Shown here piece after piece: positions 31,966 to 41,951 of a DNA stretch of 64,000 bases. The stretch's first letter is position 1; each line of letters begins with the position of its first letter. Location of the stretch: the NCBI GenBank assembly GCA_019352055.1, contig JABBOB010000007.1, positions 1 through 64,000 of the forward strand. The letters run 5' to 3'. The stretch comes from Acidobacteriota bacterium. GTDB taxonomy: Bacteria; Actinomycetota; Actinomycetes; Actinomycetales; Microbacteriaceae. The position numbers were made by a program, and so were the translations under genes. The notes under the pieces were generated by a model. It searched no databases. It was given only the letters and a program-made list of their open reading frames with translations, and was not told the origin of the DNA.

Positions 31966-33479
31966 CAGTCGGCGGCCGCCGCTGCCGCCGCGGAGGTAGT
32001 GGTGGGCTTCAGCTGCGCGAGCGCTTCGAGGAAGTCCTTCGACCAGCGTTCGACGTCATGCAGCAGCACCCGGTGCCGGAGCGCGCGCATCCGGACGCGG
32101 CGCTCCGCCCGAGGCATGTGCACGGCGGTGAGCATCGCGCGCTTCAGCCCCTCGATGTCGTGGGGGTTCACGAGGAGCGCCTGCTTCAGCTCGTCGGCCG
32201 CACCGGCGAACTCGCTCAGCACCAGCACGCCGTCGTCGTCCGCCCTCGTCGCGACGTACTCCTTGGCGACCAGGTTCATCCCGTCTCGGAGCGCGGTGAC
32301 GAGCATCACATCGGCGGCGAGGAACAGCGCCACCATCTCCTCCCTCGGGTACCCGTGGTGCAGGTAGTTGATCGCCGAGTGGGCGATCGTGCCGTACTCG
32401 CCGTTGACCCGGCCGACGGTCAGCTCGATCTCGTCCCGGAGCGCCTTGTAGGTCTCCACCCGCTCGCGGCTCGGGCTCGCGATCTGCACGAGCACGGTGT
32501 CGTCGACGTCGAGCTTGCCCTCGGCGAGCAGCTCCGCGTAGGCGGCGAACCGGTGCCGGATGCCCTTCGTGTAGTCGAGCCGGTCGACACCGAGCATGAT
32601 CGTCGTCGGGTTGCCGAGCTCGTTTCGGATCTGCGCGGCGCGCTCGCGCACGTCCTGGCGCTCGACGAGCTCGACGTAGGACTTCGCGTCGATCGAGATC
32701 GGGAAGTGGCGCGCGACGACGGTGCGCGGCTGGTCCGACATCGAGTTCGGCCAGCGCCCCTCCCCCGCCGCGGGCAGCTCGATCTGGCCGTGGTTGGTGT
32801 GCACGTGGAAGAGACGGCGGACCGCGCGGAGGAAGTTGCCCGCGTCCGCCCGGCGCTGGAAACCGATCAGGTCCGCACCCAGCAGGCCTTCGACGATCTC
32901 ACGACGCCACGGCAGCTGCGAGAACAGGCCGTACGCGGGGAACGGGATGTGGTTGAAGAAGCCGATGACGAGGTCGGGGCGCAGCTCGCGCAGCATCCTC
33001 GGCACGAGCTGCAGCTGGTAGTCCTGCACCCACACCGTGCCGCCGTCGGAGGCCACCGCGGCCGCGGCATCGGCGAACTGCCGGTTGACGTCGACGTACG
33101 CCTCCCAGAACCGACGGCTGTAGGTGGGTTGCGCGATGACGTCGTGGTAGAGCGGCCAGATCGTGTCGTTGGAGAAGCCCTCGTAGTAGAGCTCGATCGC
33201 CGTGGCGGAGAGGGGGACCGGCACGAGATGCAGCCCGTCGGCCTCGAACGCCTCCTGGTCGTCGTCGGCGACGCCCGTCCAGCCGACCCATGCGCCGTCG
33301 TTGGCCCGCATCACGGGTTCGAGCGCGGTGACCAGCCCCCCGGGCGACGGCTTCCAGGACGGCGTGCCGTCATGCGCGGTCACCCGGTCGACCGGGAGCC
33401 GGTTCGCCACCACGACGAAGTCGTACCGACCGCCGGAGGTCTCGTCCTCGATGTCCGCCCCCTGGTGCTCGTCGGCCAC
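31965..33479 (-). CDS. otsA: alpha,alpha-trehalose-6-phosphate synthase
   Basis: VVVANRLPVDRV, VQDYQLQLVPRMLRELRPDLVIGFFNHIPFPAYGLFSQLPWR, GVDRLDYTKGI. Confidence 0.96.
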   Translation of the reverse strand: MADEHQGADIEDETSGGRYDFVVVANRLPVDRVTAHDGTPSWKPSPGGLVTALEPVMRANDGAWVGWTGVADDDQEAFEADGLHLVPVPLSATAIELYYEGFSNDTIWPLYHDVIAQPTYSRRFWEAYVDVNRQFADAAAAVASDGGTVWVQDYQLQLVPRMLRELRPDLVIGFFNHIPFPAYGLFSQLPWRREIVEGLLGADLIGFQRRADAGNFLRAVRRLFHVHTNHGQIELPAAGEGRWPNSMSDQPRTVVARHFPISIDAKSYVELVERQDVRERAAQIRNELGNPTTIMLGVDRLDYTKGIRHRFAAYAELLAEGKLDVDDTVLVQIASPSRERVETYKALRDEIELTVGRVNGEYGTIAHSAINYLHHGYPREEMVALFLAADVMLVTALRDGMNLVAKEYVATRADDDGVLVLSEFAGAADELKQALLVNPHDIEGLKRAMLTAVHMPRAERRVRMRALRHRVLLHDVERWSKDFLEALAQLKPTTTSAAAAAAAD

Positions 33480-33597
33480 CAGGCTACCGGGCGCCCGCTG
33501 CTCTCCGGTCGAGCACGCTCCTGGCCGCCCTGCGGCCCGGAGCGTCTCCCGAGCGGCGCCGCTTCGTGACGGTCCTCATCGGTGCGTCGACCCTGCT

Positions 33598-35643
33598 TCA
33601 GGTGAGGACGGGAGTCGCGGAGAAGAGCGCCGTCGACGTGCGGCGCCGCGCGACCACTGCGACCGTCAGCACGAACGCGAGGAGCGCCCAGAGCACGAGC
33701 GACAGCACGGCCGTGCCGACCGCGCCGCCACCGGCCCCCGTGAGCACGGCGGTCGTCGCGTTCACCGCTGCGGTCAGGGGCAGGAACGGGCTGATCACCT
33801 GGAAGGGAGCGGAGACCAGCTGGATCGGGTAGATCCCGCCGACCGCGACCAGCTGCACGCCGAGCAGCACGATGGACAGCACGGTCCCCGCGCTGCCGAA
33901 CACCGCCTGCAGCAGCTGGTGGATCGCGAGGAAGGCGATGCCGCCGATCACGGCCACGAGGAAGAGCAGGGGCAGGGCGCCCCAGCCGACCCCGAGGGTC
34001 GCGGCGACGACCACGACGATCAGCACGGCCTGCACCGCTGCGACCACGACACCGCGGAGCAGTGCGCCGCCGACGAGCCGGCCGGTGCCCACGCCGGTCG
34101 CGAGCAGCCGCCGCGAGACCGCGCCGAACAGCAGAACGAGGGCGGCCGCACCGATCCAGAGCCCGACCGGCACGATCAGCGTCGAGACGATCTGTCCCGG
34201 GCCGGAGAGCGCGTTCTCCCGCGTCGCGGAGGCGTTCACGGGACTCGCGACGACCTTGCCGGCGTTGGTCTGCTGAGCCTTGGTCAGGTTCGGGACCTGG
34301 CTCGCGCCGGTCTTCAGCCCGGACCCGATCCGGTTCGCGCCGGTCGCGAGCTTGCCGGCACCGGTCGCGCTCTTCCGCACGCCGTCGGTGAGCGCCGAGG
34401 CGCCGGTCGACAGCTTGTCCGCGGCGGTGCCGAGCTGGCCGACCCCGGAGGCGATCGTGTCCGCGCCGTTCGCGGCGGAGGAGATGCCGGCAGGGAGCTT
34501 CGCGAGACCGGTCGCGAGCGCGGAGGTGCCGGACGCGAGCGACGGCCCGGACGCGGCCAGCTGGGTGCCGGCCCCCTGGAGCTTCGCGATGCCCGGGTTC
34601 GAGGCGATCTGGGACGAGCCGGCCGCGAGCTGCGACTGGCCGTTCGAGATCGTGTCGAGCTGCGTGGCGATCTGCGTGAGCGCGCCCTTCGACTGCGCCG
34701 ACATCGTCGGGTCCTGGGTGAGCGCCCGGAGGGAGCCGGCGATCGTGGACGTCCCGCCCGCGAGCTGCTGCTGGGCGGCGGCGGACGTCTTCGAGCCGGA
34801 GACGATGCCGGCGAGCAGCTGGTTCACGCCGTTCGCGTATGAGGTGACTCCGGAGGTGTAGGAGTCCACGCCGCCGGTGAGCTTCTGGGCGCCGGTCGCC
34901 GCCCCCTGAGCGCCGGACGCCGCGGAGCGCAGCCCGGTGGCGAGCGAGCTCGTGCCCGCCGCGAGCTGCCGCGCGCCGTCGCCGAGCGAGCTGGCGCCGG
35001 TCGACAGCTGGTCGCCGCCGGCCGCCGCCTGGTCGAGACCCGAGGAGAGGGAGCTCGCGCCGCTGCCGAGGCTCGTGGCGCCGTCGGCGGCCTTCAGCAG
35101 CGAGCTGCGGACGGTCGCGTAGCCGCCGTAGAGGCCGGACACCACGCTCGTGGTGATCTGGCCGCCGACGGAGGAGGCGATCGTGTCGCCGACGATCCCG
35201 CCGATCTGGCTGACGAGCGTGCCGTGCGCGTCGTCCGTCTTGACCGAGATCTCCGCCTGCTTCGGGGTGCTCCCCGAGACGGTCGCGATCGACTTCGAGA
35301 ACGTCTTCGGGATCGTCACGATCGCGTAGACCTGACCGTCCGCGAGCATCCGCTTCGCGTCCGCGGTGTTCGTGAGCGTCCAGTCGATGCTGGCGCCCGC
35401 GGTGCTGCTCGCGGGCTTGGTCAGCCCCGTCACCACGAGCCGCCCGGCCGCGATGGTGGTCGTCTTGCCGTCGGCGCCCTTCGACTGCACCAGCTGGTCG
35501 TTGTTGACGAGGGCGGCGGGGATCGTCGCGGCACCGGAGTCCGCAGCGGCGAGCGCGGCGACGAAGACGCCGAGCACCACGGCGGGCACGATCGCGACGA
35601 TGAGGAGCCGGACGAGCGGGCTCCGGAGGATGCGGCCGATCAT
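33598..35643 (-). CDS. YhgE/Pip-domain membrane protein
   Basis: N-terminal TM plus VALVNNDQLV...GRLVVTGL, long G/S/A-rich repeat region (LSTGASSLGDGARQLAAGTSSLATGL...), C-terminal multi-TM ABC-2-like region. Confidence 0.88.
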   Translation of the reverse strand: MIGRILRSPLVRLLIVAIVPAVVLGVFVAALAAADSGAATIPAALVNNDQLVQSKGADGKTTTIAAGRLVVTGLTKPASSTAGASIDWTLTNTADAKRMLADGQVYAIVTIPKTFSKSIATVSGSTPKQAEISVKTDDAHGTLVSQIGGIVGDTIASSVGGQITTSVVSGLYGGYATVRSSLLKAADGATSLGSGASSLSSGLDQAAAGGDQLSTGASSLGDGARQLAAGTSSLATGLRSAASGAQGAATGAQKLTGGVDSYTSGVTSYANGVNQLLAGIVSGSKTSAAAQQQLAGGTSTIAGSLRALTQDPTMSAQSKGALTQIATQLDTISNGQSQLAAGSSQIASNPGIAKLQGAGTQLAASGPSLASGTSALATGLAKLPAGISSAANGADTIASGVGQLGTAADKLSTGASALTDGVRKSATGAGKLATGANRIGSGLKTGASQVPNLTKAQQTNAGKVVASPVNASATRENALSGPGQIVSTLIVPVGLWIGAAALVLLFGAVSRRLLATGVGTGRLVGGALLRGVVVAAVQAVLIVVVVAATLGVGWGALPLLFLVAVIGGIAFLAIHQLLQAVFGSAGTVLSIVLLGVQLVAVGGIYPIQLVSAPFQVISPFLPLTAAVNATTAVLTGAGGGAVGTAVLSLVLWALLAFVLTVAVVARRRTSTALFSATPVLT

Positions 35644-38480
35644 GCGGACACCTCTCTGCGGGTCGGTGCTGCGCCGAGTCGGGTGGCGCTGCGGTCTGCG
35701 GGCGACGTGACGATGACCGCGGTGCGGTCACCACGGGGTCCTGACGAGCTCGCGGGGACGACGACGACGAGGTCGAGGAGCGCGGCCAGACGCTCGAGCG
35801 CCTCCCGGCCGAGGTCGCCCGCGTCCACGACGAGGGCGACGGCGCCCCCGGCGGCGGCGGCGAGGGCGAGCACGGCGAGACGCTCCTCCGGCGGCAGCTC
35901 GCCGATCGGGCGCTCCCGCACGACGGCGTCGGGCAGCACCTGCAGCCAGGAGCGCACGGTGCCGCTCCGGAGGCGGCGCGGGGCGAACCGGAGGCGCTCG
36001 GCGATCAGGGCGGACGGGGTCGCGTCGAGCGCGGACCCGTCGTCGATGACCGGTGCCGCGACCTGGCGCAGCTCGCGGGCACCGGTCGGCGCCACGAACC
36101 CGGCGACCTGCACGCGCCCCGCGGCCGGTTCGAGGTGCCCGGTGAGGGTCGCGACCACGCCGCGACGGCTGAACGACGGCACGGTGACGACGCTCGTCGT
36201 CCCCACCTCGGCGTGCACGCTGAGCGGCGCGGTGTCGAACGGCGGCGGCGGCACCAGGTCGATGGAGGAGAGCGCCCAGCGCTCCTCCCCCTCCGCCCAG
36301 GCGACGTCCTCGGCGTGCCGGACGATGCCTTCGCCCTCGATGTCCACGGTCGGCAGCAGCCGGTCCAGCCACGCCGGGATGTACCAGGCGACGCGTCGGA
36401 ACAGGAACATCACCGCGGGCACGAGGGTCATGCGGATCAGGAACGCGTCGAAGAGGATGCCGACGGCCAGCGTGAACGCGATCGGCTTGATGGTGCCGGA
36501 GCCCTCCGGGATGAAGGAGGCGAAGACGAAGATCATGATGAGCGCCGCTGCCGTCACGACCCGGACGCCACCGGCGAACCCGCGGCGCACGGCCCTGCGG
36601 TAGTCCCCGGTGTGCGCCCACGTCTCGCGCATGCCGGAGACGATGAAGACCTCGTAGTCCATGGAGAGCCCGAACAGGATCGCGACGACGAGGATCGGCA
36701 GGAAGCTCAGCAGCGGCCCCGGCTGGATGTTCAGGAGGTTCGCTCCCCAGCCCCACTGGAACACCGCCACGGTCGCGCCGACGCTGCCCGCGAGGGAGAG
36801 GAGGAAGCCGACGGCCGCCTTCAGCGGCACGACGATCGAGCGGAACACCGCCATCAGCAGGATCACCGACAGCCCGACGACGACGAGCACGAAGGGGAGC
36901 AGTGCGCTGCCCAGACGGTTCGAGATGTCGATCTGCACCGCGGTCGAGCCGGTCACCGAGATCGGCATCCGGTACTGGTGGTCGAGGCTCGGGGCGATGG
37001 CCCTGATGCGGTTGACGAGGGCGATCGTCTTGTCGGAGGTGGGCCCGGAGTCCGGGATGACCTGCATGATCGCGGTGTCGAGCGTCGCGTTGGGCGTCGG
37101 CTTGCCGACGGCCTTCACGTCGGGCAGCGCTGCGATCCGGTCCTGGACCTTGGTCAGGTCGGTGATGAAGCTGTTGTTCTGCGTGACGTCGATCAGCAGG
37201 ACGAGCGGGCCGTTGCGGCCCTCCCCGAAGTACTTCGTCGTGAGGTCGTACGCGACGCGCGGCCCCGTGCCCGGCGCCTCCGTCCCGTTCGTGGGGAGGC
37301 TGAGCTGCATGGACGCGGCCGGGATCGCGACGACGCCGAGGATCGCGATGACGACGGCGAGGAAGAGCGCGGGCACCTTCTCGATGAGCGCGCCCCAGCG
37401 GGCGCCGAGGGTGTGCGTGCGGTCCTGCGACGCCGCGACGGCGCGCTCCCGCAGGCGTGAGCCCGCCTTCGGGATCAGGCGCCGGCCGGCGAGCGCGAGC
37501 ACCGCCGGCAGCAGGGTCGTCGAGCCGCAGACCGCCAGGAAGACCGCGAACGCCGCCCCGACTCCCATGACGCTGAGGAAGGGGATCCCGACGATCAGCA
37601 GGGCGACGAGCGCGATGATCACGGTCGTGCCCGCGAACACCACGGCGGTCCCGGCGGTCGCGACGGCCTTCGGGAGCGCCTCCTCGATGGGCACGTCGAG
37701 CGCGAGCTGATCCCGGTACCTCGAGATCACGAACAGGCCGTAGTCGATGCCGACCGCGAGCCCCAGCATCAGGGCGAGGGTGAGGCTCGCACTGGCGACC
37801 GTGATGAAGTTCGCGCTGAACAGGAGGGCCGCGACCGAGAGCAGCACGCCGACGATCGCGCTGATCAGGGGCATGCCCGCCGCGAGCAGCGACCCGAAGG
37901 TGAGGATCAGCACGAGCGCCGCGAACGCGAGACCGAACAGCTCGGTGATCGAGGGGCCGAACGAGTTGTTCTGGAAGACCTGACCCGTGAAGGCCACCTG
38001 CAGACCGGCGCCCTTGCCGATGGAGGCGGTCTTCTGCAGCGCGTCGAGGGTCGACGTCTTCACCCCGGCCTCGGTGCCGGAGAACTGGACGGAGACGATC
38101 GCGGCCCGGTGGTCCCCCGAGATCGCGTCGACCGAGTACTGGCTGAACGGGCTGCCGACCGTCTCGATGCCGTCGACCTTCTTGATCGCCGCGATGGTGT
38201 CGTCGACGGCCGCGCGCGCCGCGCCCTGATCGATCCGCTGTCCGGAGGGCGCGACCATCACCGCCTGGGCGCTCGCGCCGGCCGCCTGCGGGAAGACCGC
38301 GTCCAGGCGGTCCAGCGCGTTCTGCGACTCGGTACCGGGGATGGTGAAGCCGTCGCTGAGCTTGCCGCCGAAGCCGAAGCCCGCGCCGGCGACCGCCAGG
38401 ATGATGAGGAGCCAGGCGGCGAGCACCCGCCACGGGTGGGCGTGGCTCATGCGGCCGAGCCGGTACAGGAACGCGGTCAT
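35640..38480 (-). CDS. MMPL/RND-family transporter with an extra C-terminal domain
   Basis: MSHAHPWRVLAAWLLIILAVAGAGFGFGGKLSDGFTIPGTESQNALD, GLAVGIDYGLFVISRYRDQL, LFGLSMDYEVFIVSGMRE. The extra C-terminal ~210 aa are described in findings. Confidence 0.93.
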   Translation of the reverse strand: MTAFLYRLGRMSHAHPWRVLAAWLLIILAVAGAGFGFGGKLSDGFTIPGTESQNALDRLDAVFPQAAGASAQAVMVAPSGQRIDQGAARAAVDDTIAAIKKVDGIETVGSPFSQYSVDAISGDHRAAIVSVQFSGTEAGVKTSTLDALQKTASIGKGAGLQVAFTGQVFQNNSFGPSITELFGLAFAALVLILTFGSLLAAGMPLISAIVGVLLSVAALLFSANFITVASASLTLALMLGLAVGIDYGLFVISRYRDQLALDVPIEEALPKAVATAGTAVVFAGTTVIIALVALLIVGIPFLSVMGVGAAFAVFLAVCGSTTLLPAVLALAGRRLIPKAGSRLRERAVAASQDRTHTLGARWGALIEKVPALFLAVVIAILGVVAIPAASMQLSLPTNGTEAPGTGPRVAYDLTTKYFGEGRNGPLVLLIDVTQNNSFITDLTKVQDRIAALPDVKAVGKPTPNATLDTAIMQVIPDSGPTSDKTIALVNRIRAIAPSLDHQYRMPISVTGSTAVQIDISNRLGSALLPFVLVVVGLSVILLMAVFRSIVVPLKAAVGFLLSLAGSVGATVAVFQWGWGANLLNIQPGPLLSFLPILVVAILFGLSMDYEVFIVSGMRETWAHTGDYRRAVRRGFAGGVRVVTAAALIMIFVFASFIPEGSGTIKPIAFTLAVGILFDAFLIRMTLVPAVMFLFRRVAWYIPAWLDRLLPTVDIEGEGIVRHAEDVAWAEGEERWALSSIDLVPPPPFDTAPLSVHAEVGTTSVVTVPSFSRRGVVATLTGHLEPAAGRVQVAGFVAPTGARELRQVAAPVIDDGSALDATPSALIAERLRFAPRRLRSGTVRSWLQVLPDAVVRERPIGELPPEERLAVLALAAAAGGAVALVVDAGDLGREALERLAALLDLVVVVPASSSGPRGDRTAVIVTSPADRSATRLGAAPTRREVSA

Positions 38481-38538
38481 GGTGCCGTCCTCGATCGATG
38501 GTCTCTTCGGTGCGACGGCGGTGTCGCGCGGGTGGTGG

Positions 38539-39120
38539 TCAGGCGGGCAGGGAGACGGGGTGGCCCAGGACGAACTCGCCGAGGACGTCAACGAGCTCGG
38601 CGCGCACCTCCTCGTCCGGCACGTGGTCGATCGACCAGCGATCGGCCGCGACGAGCATGAAGGCTGCGCCCGACAGGGCGACACCGAAGCGCAGCATCTG
38701 GCGATCGGCCGACCCTGCGGGCTTCAGGCGGGCTGCGAGGTCCCGCACGAGGGCGTCGGCCTCGTCGATCACCGCGTGGCCCGCGAGGGCTCGCCCGTGG
38801 TTGAAGATCACGGCGATCGCGAGGCGGTGCTCGTACAGGTAGTCGACGAACCGCACGAGGAACGCCCGGCGGGACGGGTCGTCGGACAGGGCGACGATCT
38901 CCTCGACCAGCACCGCGAGATCGTCCACCGCGGGGCGGAGTGCGGCGTCGAGCAGCGCCTCCTTGCTGGAGAAGTGGTAGAGCACGCTGGACTTCGAGAG
39001 GCCGGCGTCGGTGGCGATGCGCTGCAGCGACGCACCGTCGAACCCGACGTTCGCGAAGTGCCGCAGGGCGGACTCGAGCAGCGGTGCTGAGCCACCGAGG
39101 TCGCGCGTTCTGTCCTGCAC
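38539..39120 (-). CDS. TetR-family transcriptional regulator
   Basis: ESALRHFANVGFDGASLQRIATDAGLSKSSVLYHFSSKEALLDAAL HTH; GTG start. Confidence 0.92.
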   Translation of the reverse strand: MQDRTRDLGGSAPLLESALRHFANVGFDGASLQRIATDAGLSKSSVLYHFSSKEALLDAALRPAVDDLAVLVEEIVALSDDPSRRAFLVRFVDYLYEHRLAIAVIFNHGRALAGHAVIDEADALVRDLAARLKPAGSADRQMLRFGVALSGAAFMLVAADRWSIDHVPDEEVRAELVDVLGEFVLGHPVSLPA

Positions 39121-39150
39121 GATCGGTCAGCGTACTGCACGATCGGTCAG
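39115..39150. promoter_or_regulatory. tandem putative TetR operator
   Basis: Two perfect copies of CTGCACGATCGGTCAG at 39115-39130 and 39135-39150 (20-bp period) over the TetR start. Confidence 0.6.
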
Positions 39151-39249
39151 GATCGGCGCGCGCGCGTTCCGCGGTGATCGCGCCCCCGGCTCGGCGCCCA
39201 GCGAGCATCCAGTCAGCTCCCGCACGAACCCCAGTACGCTCCCGGACTC

Positions 39250-39498
39250 ATGGGAACCTTGCGCAAGTACCTCATGAACGGCGCGATCATCTCCTCCGTC
39301 CTCTCCGGCATCTCCGCGCTGCGGCAGGGACGCAAGAATCCGACGGACTGGCGCACGTACCTCACCTGGATCGCCTGGGGCCTGACCCTCGTCGTCGCGC
39401 TCGGCACGGTGCGCAAGGAGTCCCGAGACCCGGACGCGCCGAAGGTGGCGCCCGGCCCGAAGCTCAAGAACGCCCAGAAGAAGCCGAAGAACAAGTAG
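39250..39498 (+). CDS. small conserved-looking membrane protein of unknown function
   Basis: MGTLRKYLMNGAIISSVLSGISALRQGRKNPTDWRTYLTWIAWGLTLVVALGTVRKESRD, K-rich C-terminus. Confidence 0.65.
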   Translation: MGTLRKYLMNGAIISSVLSGISALRQGRKNPTDWRTYLTWIAWGLTLVVALGTVRKESRDPDAPKVAPGPKLKNAQKKPKNK

Positions 39499-39528
39499 CC
39501 CGCTGCTGCCGCCCTCGCCACCGCCGGG

Positions 39529-40728
39529 TCACGGGGTGTGCGTGCGGACCGGGCCCGTGAAGTCCTTGCCGCGGGCGACGCCCTGGGCCGAGCCGCCGAA
39601 CAGCTCCCGGTCCTGTCGCTGATCCGTGCGACCGGCCGACCGTGCTGCGGCGTCCTCCGGCGGCGTCATGAGCACGCGGGTGCGCGGCAAGGCGGCCGGC
39701 TGGTGCTCGTGCAGCCAGCGGATCATCTCCTCCCGCACGAAGCAGCGCAGATCGAACAGCGTCGGCGCATCGACCGCGGTCACCAGGATCCGGACGTGGA
39801 TCATGCCGCCGACGGCATCCGTCACCTGGAGCACGGCGACCCGGCCGTCCCAGAGCTCCGTGCGGCCCAGGACCCGGTGCATCTCGTCGCGCATCGCCTG
39901 CGGGTCGACCAGCCAGTCGAGGTCGAAGTCCACCGACTGCATCAGCTGGCTGGAGGTCCGGGTCCAGTTCTCGAACGGCGTGGTCGTGAAGTAGGTCGAC
40001 GGCAGCACGAGGCGCCGGTCGTCCCAGACATGGACCACGACGTAGGTGAGCGTGATCTCCTCGATGCGCCCCCACTCGGCGTTCGCGATGACGACGTCGT
40101 CCACGCGGATCGCCCCCGAGAACGCGAGCTGCATGCCCGCGATCACGTTCCCGAGGGTCGACTGCGCAGCGAGGCCGGCGATGATCGAGACCACCCCGGC
40201 GGACGCGAGCAGGGAGGCGCCCGCGGTCCGCGCCGCAGGGAAGACCAGCAGTGACGCCGCGAGCGCCACGATGACGATGGCGACCACCGCGACCCTGCGG
40301 AGGATCAGCGCCTGCGTCCGCACCCGTCGCGCCACGCGGTTGTCCGCGACGTCGGTGCGGTAGCGGGACAGCATGACGTCGACGAGCAACGACACGAACG
40401 TCGCGACGAACCAGGCGGTCAAGGCGATCACCGCGATGTTCAGGACCTGATCGACCGGCGTCTGGAAGCCCTTGGCCCCTGCCGGGAGCGCCGCGATCAC
40501 GAAGTTCTCGGCGATCCAGATCGCGATCGCCATCAGCAGCCAGCGGAAGGGCCAGCGGAGCCGGCCGACGGCCCTGTCCGGCCAGCCGCGACGGCGGGCG
40601 ACGGCACGGAAGACCGCGCCGACGACGGCTGCCAGCGCGACTGCGAGGACGATCGCGATCGCGATCGAGACCAGCAGCCGGGACCACAGCGTGTCCATCA
40701 GGCCGTACCAGAACGTGGGGATGTCCAC
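39529..40728 (-). CDS. MscS-family mechanosensitive ion channel
   Basis: SVVSIIAGLAAQSTLGNVIAGMQLAFSGAIRVDDVVIANAEWGRIEEITLTYVVVHVWDDRRLVLPSTYF. Confidence 0.92.
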   Translation of the reverse strand: MDIPTFWYGLMDTLWSRLLVSIAIAIVLAVALAAVVGAVFRAVARRRGWPDRAVGRLRWPFRWLLMAIAIWIAENFVIAALPAGAKGFQTPVDQVLNIAVIALTAWFVATFVSLLVDVMLSRYRTDVADNRVARRVRTQALILRRVAVVAIVIVALAASLLVFPAARTAGASLLASAGVVSIIAGLAAQSTLGNVIAGMQLAFSGAIRVDDVVIANAEWGRIEEITLTYVVVHVWDDRRLVLPSTYFTTTPFENWTRTSSQLMQSVDFDLDWLVDPQAMRDEMHRVLGRTELWDGRVAVLQVTDAVGGMIHVRILVTAVDAPTLFDLRCFVREEMIRWLHEHQPAALPRTRVLMTPPEDAAARSAGRTDQRQDRELFGGSAQGVARGKDFTGPVRTHTP

Positions 40729-40850
40729 GACGGCTCCTTCCTCATCGGGGAGGCGCTGCCAGCACCCCGCGTTCGTCGGCGCTCCGTTGCGAGCGGCCAT
40801 GATGCCCGAGCCGCATCTGCCGCCGCCTGGAGTCGCGCGGACTCACGCGG

Positions 40851-41630
40851 TCACCGATGCTCCAGGAGGCCCGCGGCGCGATCGGTTCGCTCCTCACGAC
40901 CCGCATCGCACGGCAGCGCGTCAGCTGCGGCGTCCGCGAGGGCGCGGAAGAGGCGGCGGTCGGACTCGTGCTGCTCGGGGTGCCACTGGACGCCGACGAC
41001 GAAGGGGGCCGAAGGCAGCTCGACCGCCTCGATCAGGCCGTCCTCCCCGCGCGCGGCGACGACCAGGGAATCCGCGACACGGTCCAGGACCTGGTGGTGA
41101 TGGCAGTGCACCGAGAGTCGGTCGCCCGCGGAACCGAGCACCTCCCGGACGAGGGCGCCTCCGGTGATCCGCACGTCCGCGCGGGCGAAGCCGCCGGGCG
41201 TGCCCCCGTGGTCGGCGTCGGAGATGTCCGGCACGTGCTGCGCGAGCGTCCCGCCGAGCGCGACGTTGAGCAGCTGCACGCCGCGGCAGATCGCGAGCAC
41301 CGGCATCCCGCGCCGGATCGCGCCGAGCACCAGCTCGACCTCCCAGTCGTCGCGGTCGTACCGCGGGTCGTCGGTGTGCGGGCCCCGCTCGGCGCCGTAG
41401 CGGCCGGGGTCGACGTCGGCGCCGCCCGAGATGACGAGTCCGTCGATCGCGTCCAGCACCCGGGTGATGTCCGCGTCGTCGAACGGCTGCGGCGGCAGCA
41501 GCAGCGGGATGCCGCCCCCCTCCGCCACGGCGACGAGGTAGGTCTCCGGCACCATCGCGAACCGCTCGTCCCACTCGCCGAAGACCGCCCGCTCGAGGGA
41601 GGCGGTGACGCCGATCAGCGGCTTCGCCAC
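40851..41630 (-). CDS. gamma-glutamyl-gamma-aminobutyrate hydrolase (PuuD/peptidase C26) family
   Basis: DGLVISGGADVDPGRYG, MPVLAICRGVQLLNVALGGTLAQHV, SVHCHHHQ, VVGVQWHPE. Confidence 0.92.
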   Translation of the reverse strand: MAKPLIGVTASLERAVFGEWDERFAMVPETYLVAVAEGGGIPLLLPPQPFDDADITRVLDAIDGLVISGGADVDPGRYGAERGPHTDDPRYDRDDWEVELVLGAIRRGMPVLAICRGVQLLNVALGGTLAQHVPDISDADHGGTPGGFARADVRITGGALVREVLGSAGDRLSVHCHHHQVLDRVADSLVVAARGEDGLIEAVELPSAPFVVGVQWHPEQHESDRRLFRALADAAADALPCDAGREERTDRAAGLLEHR

Positions 41631-41951
41631 GGTCGCCCCGCTGCACTCCGCCCGTCCGCGACCGGGACGATCACCGCGCCGGTCGCGCCCTGCGCCGTGG
41701 CTGCCGACGGCGCTTCCGGCCCCGGCCCACCGGTCTGCTGCACCACGCGTCCTCCAAAGCCGGCTCAGGGGCCGATGACGCAGTTCTACCGCAGGGGTGC
41801 GGCCGCGCCGCGAAGCCGGGGGGTCGCCTGGACGCCCGTTCCGTCCGCGGAGCTCCGCGGCACGTGCGCGCGACCTGATCGGGAACGGCTCGTCGGGGCC
41901 CGGTTCCGGCTTCACCGGACTCCGTGAACCTGGAACAGCGAGGATGGGGGC

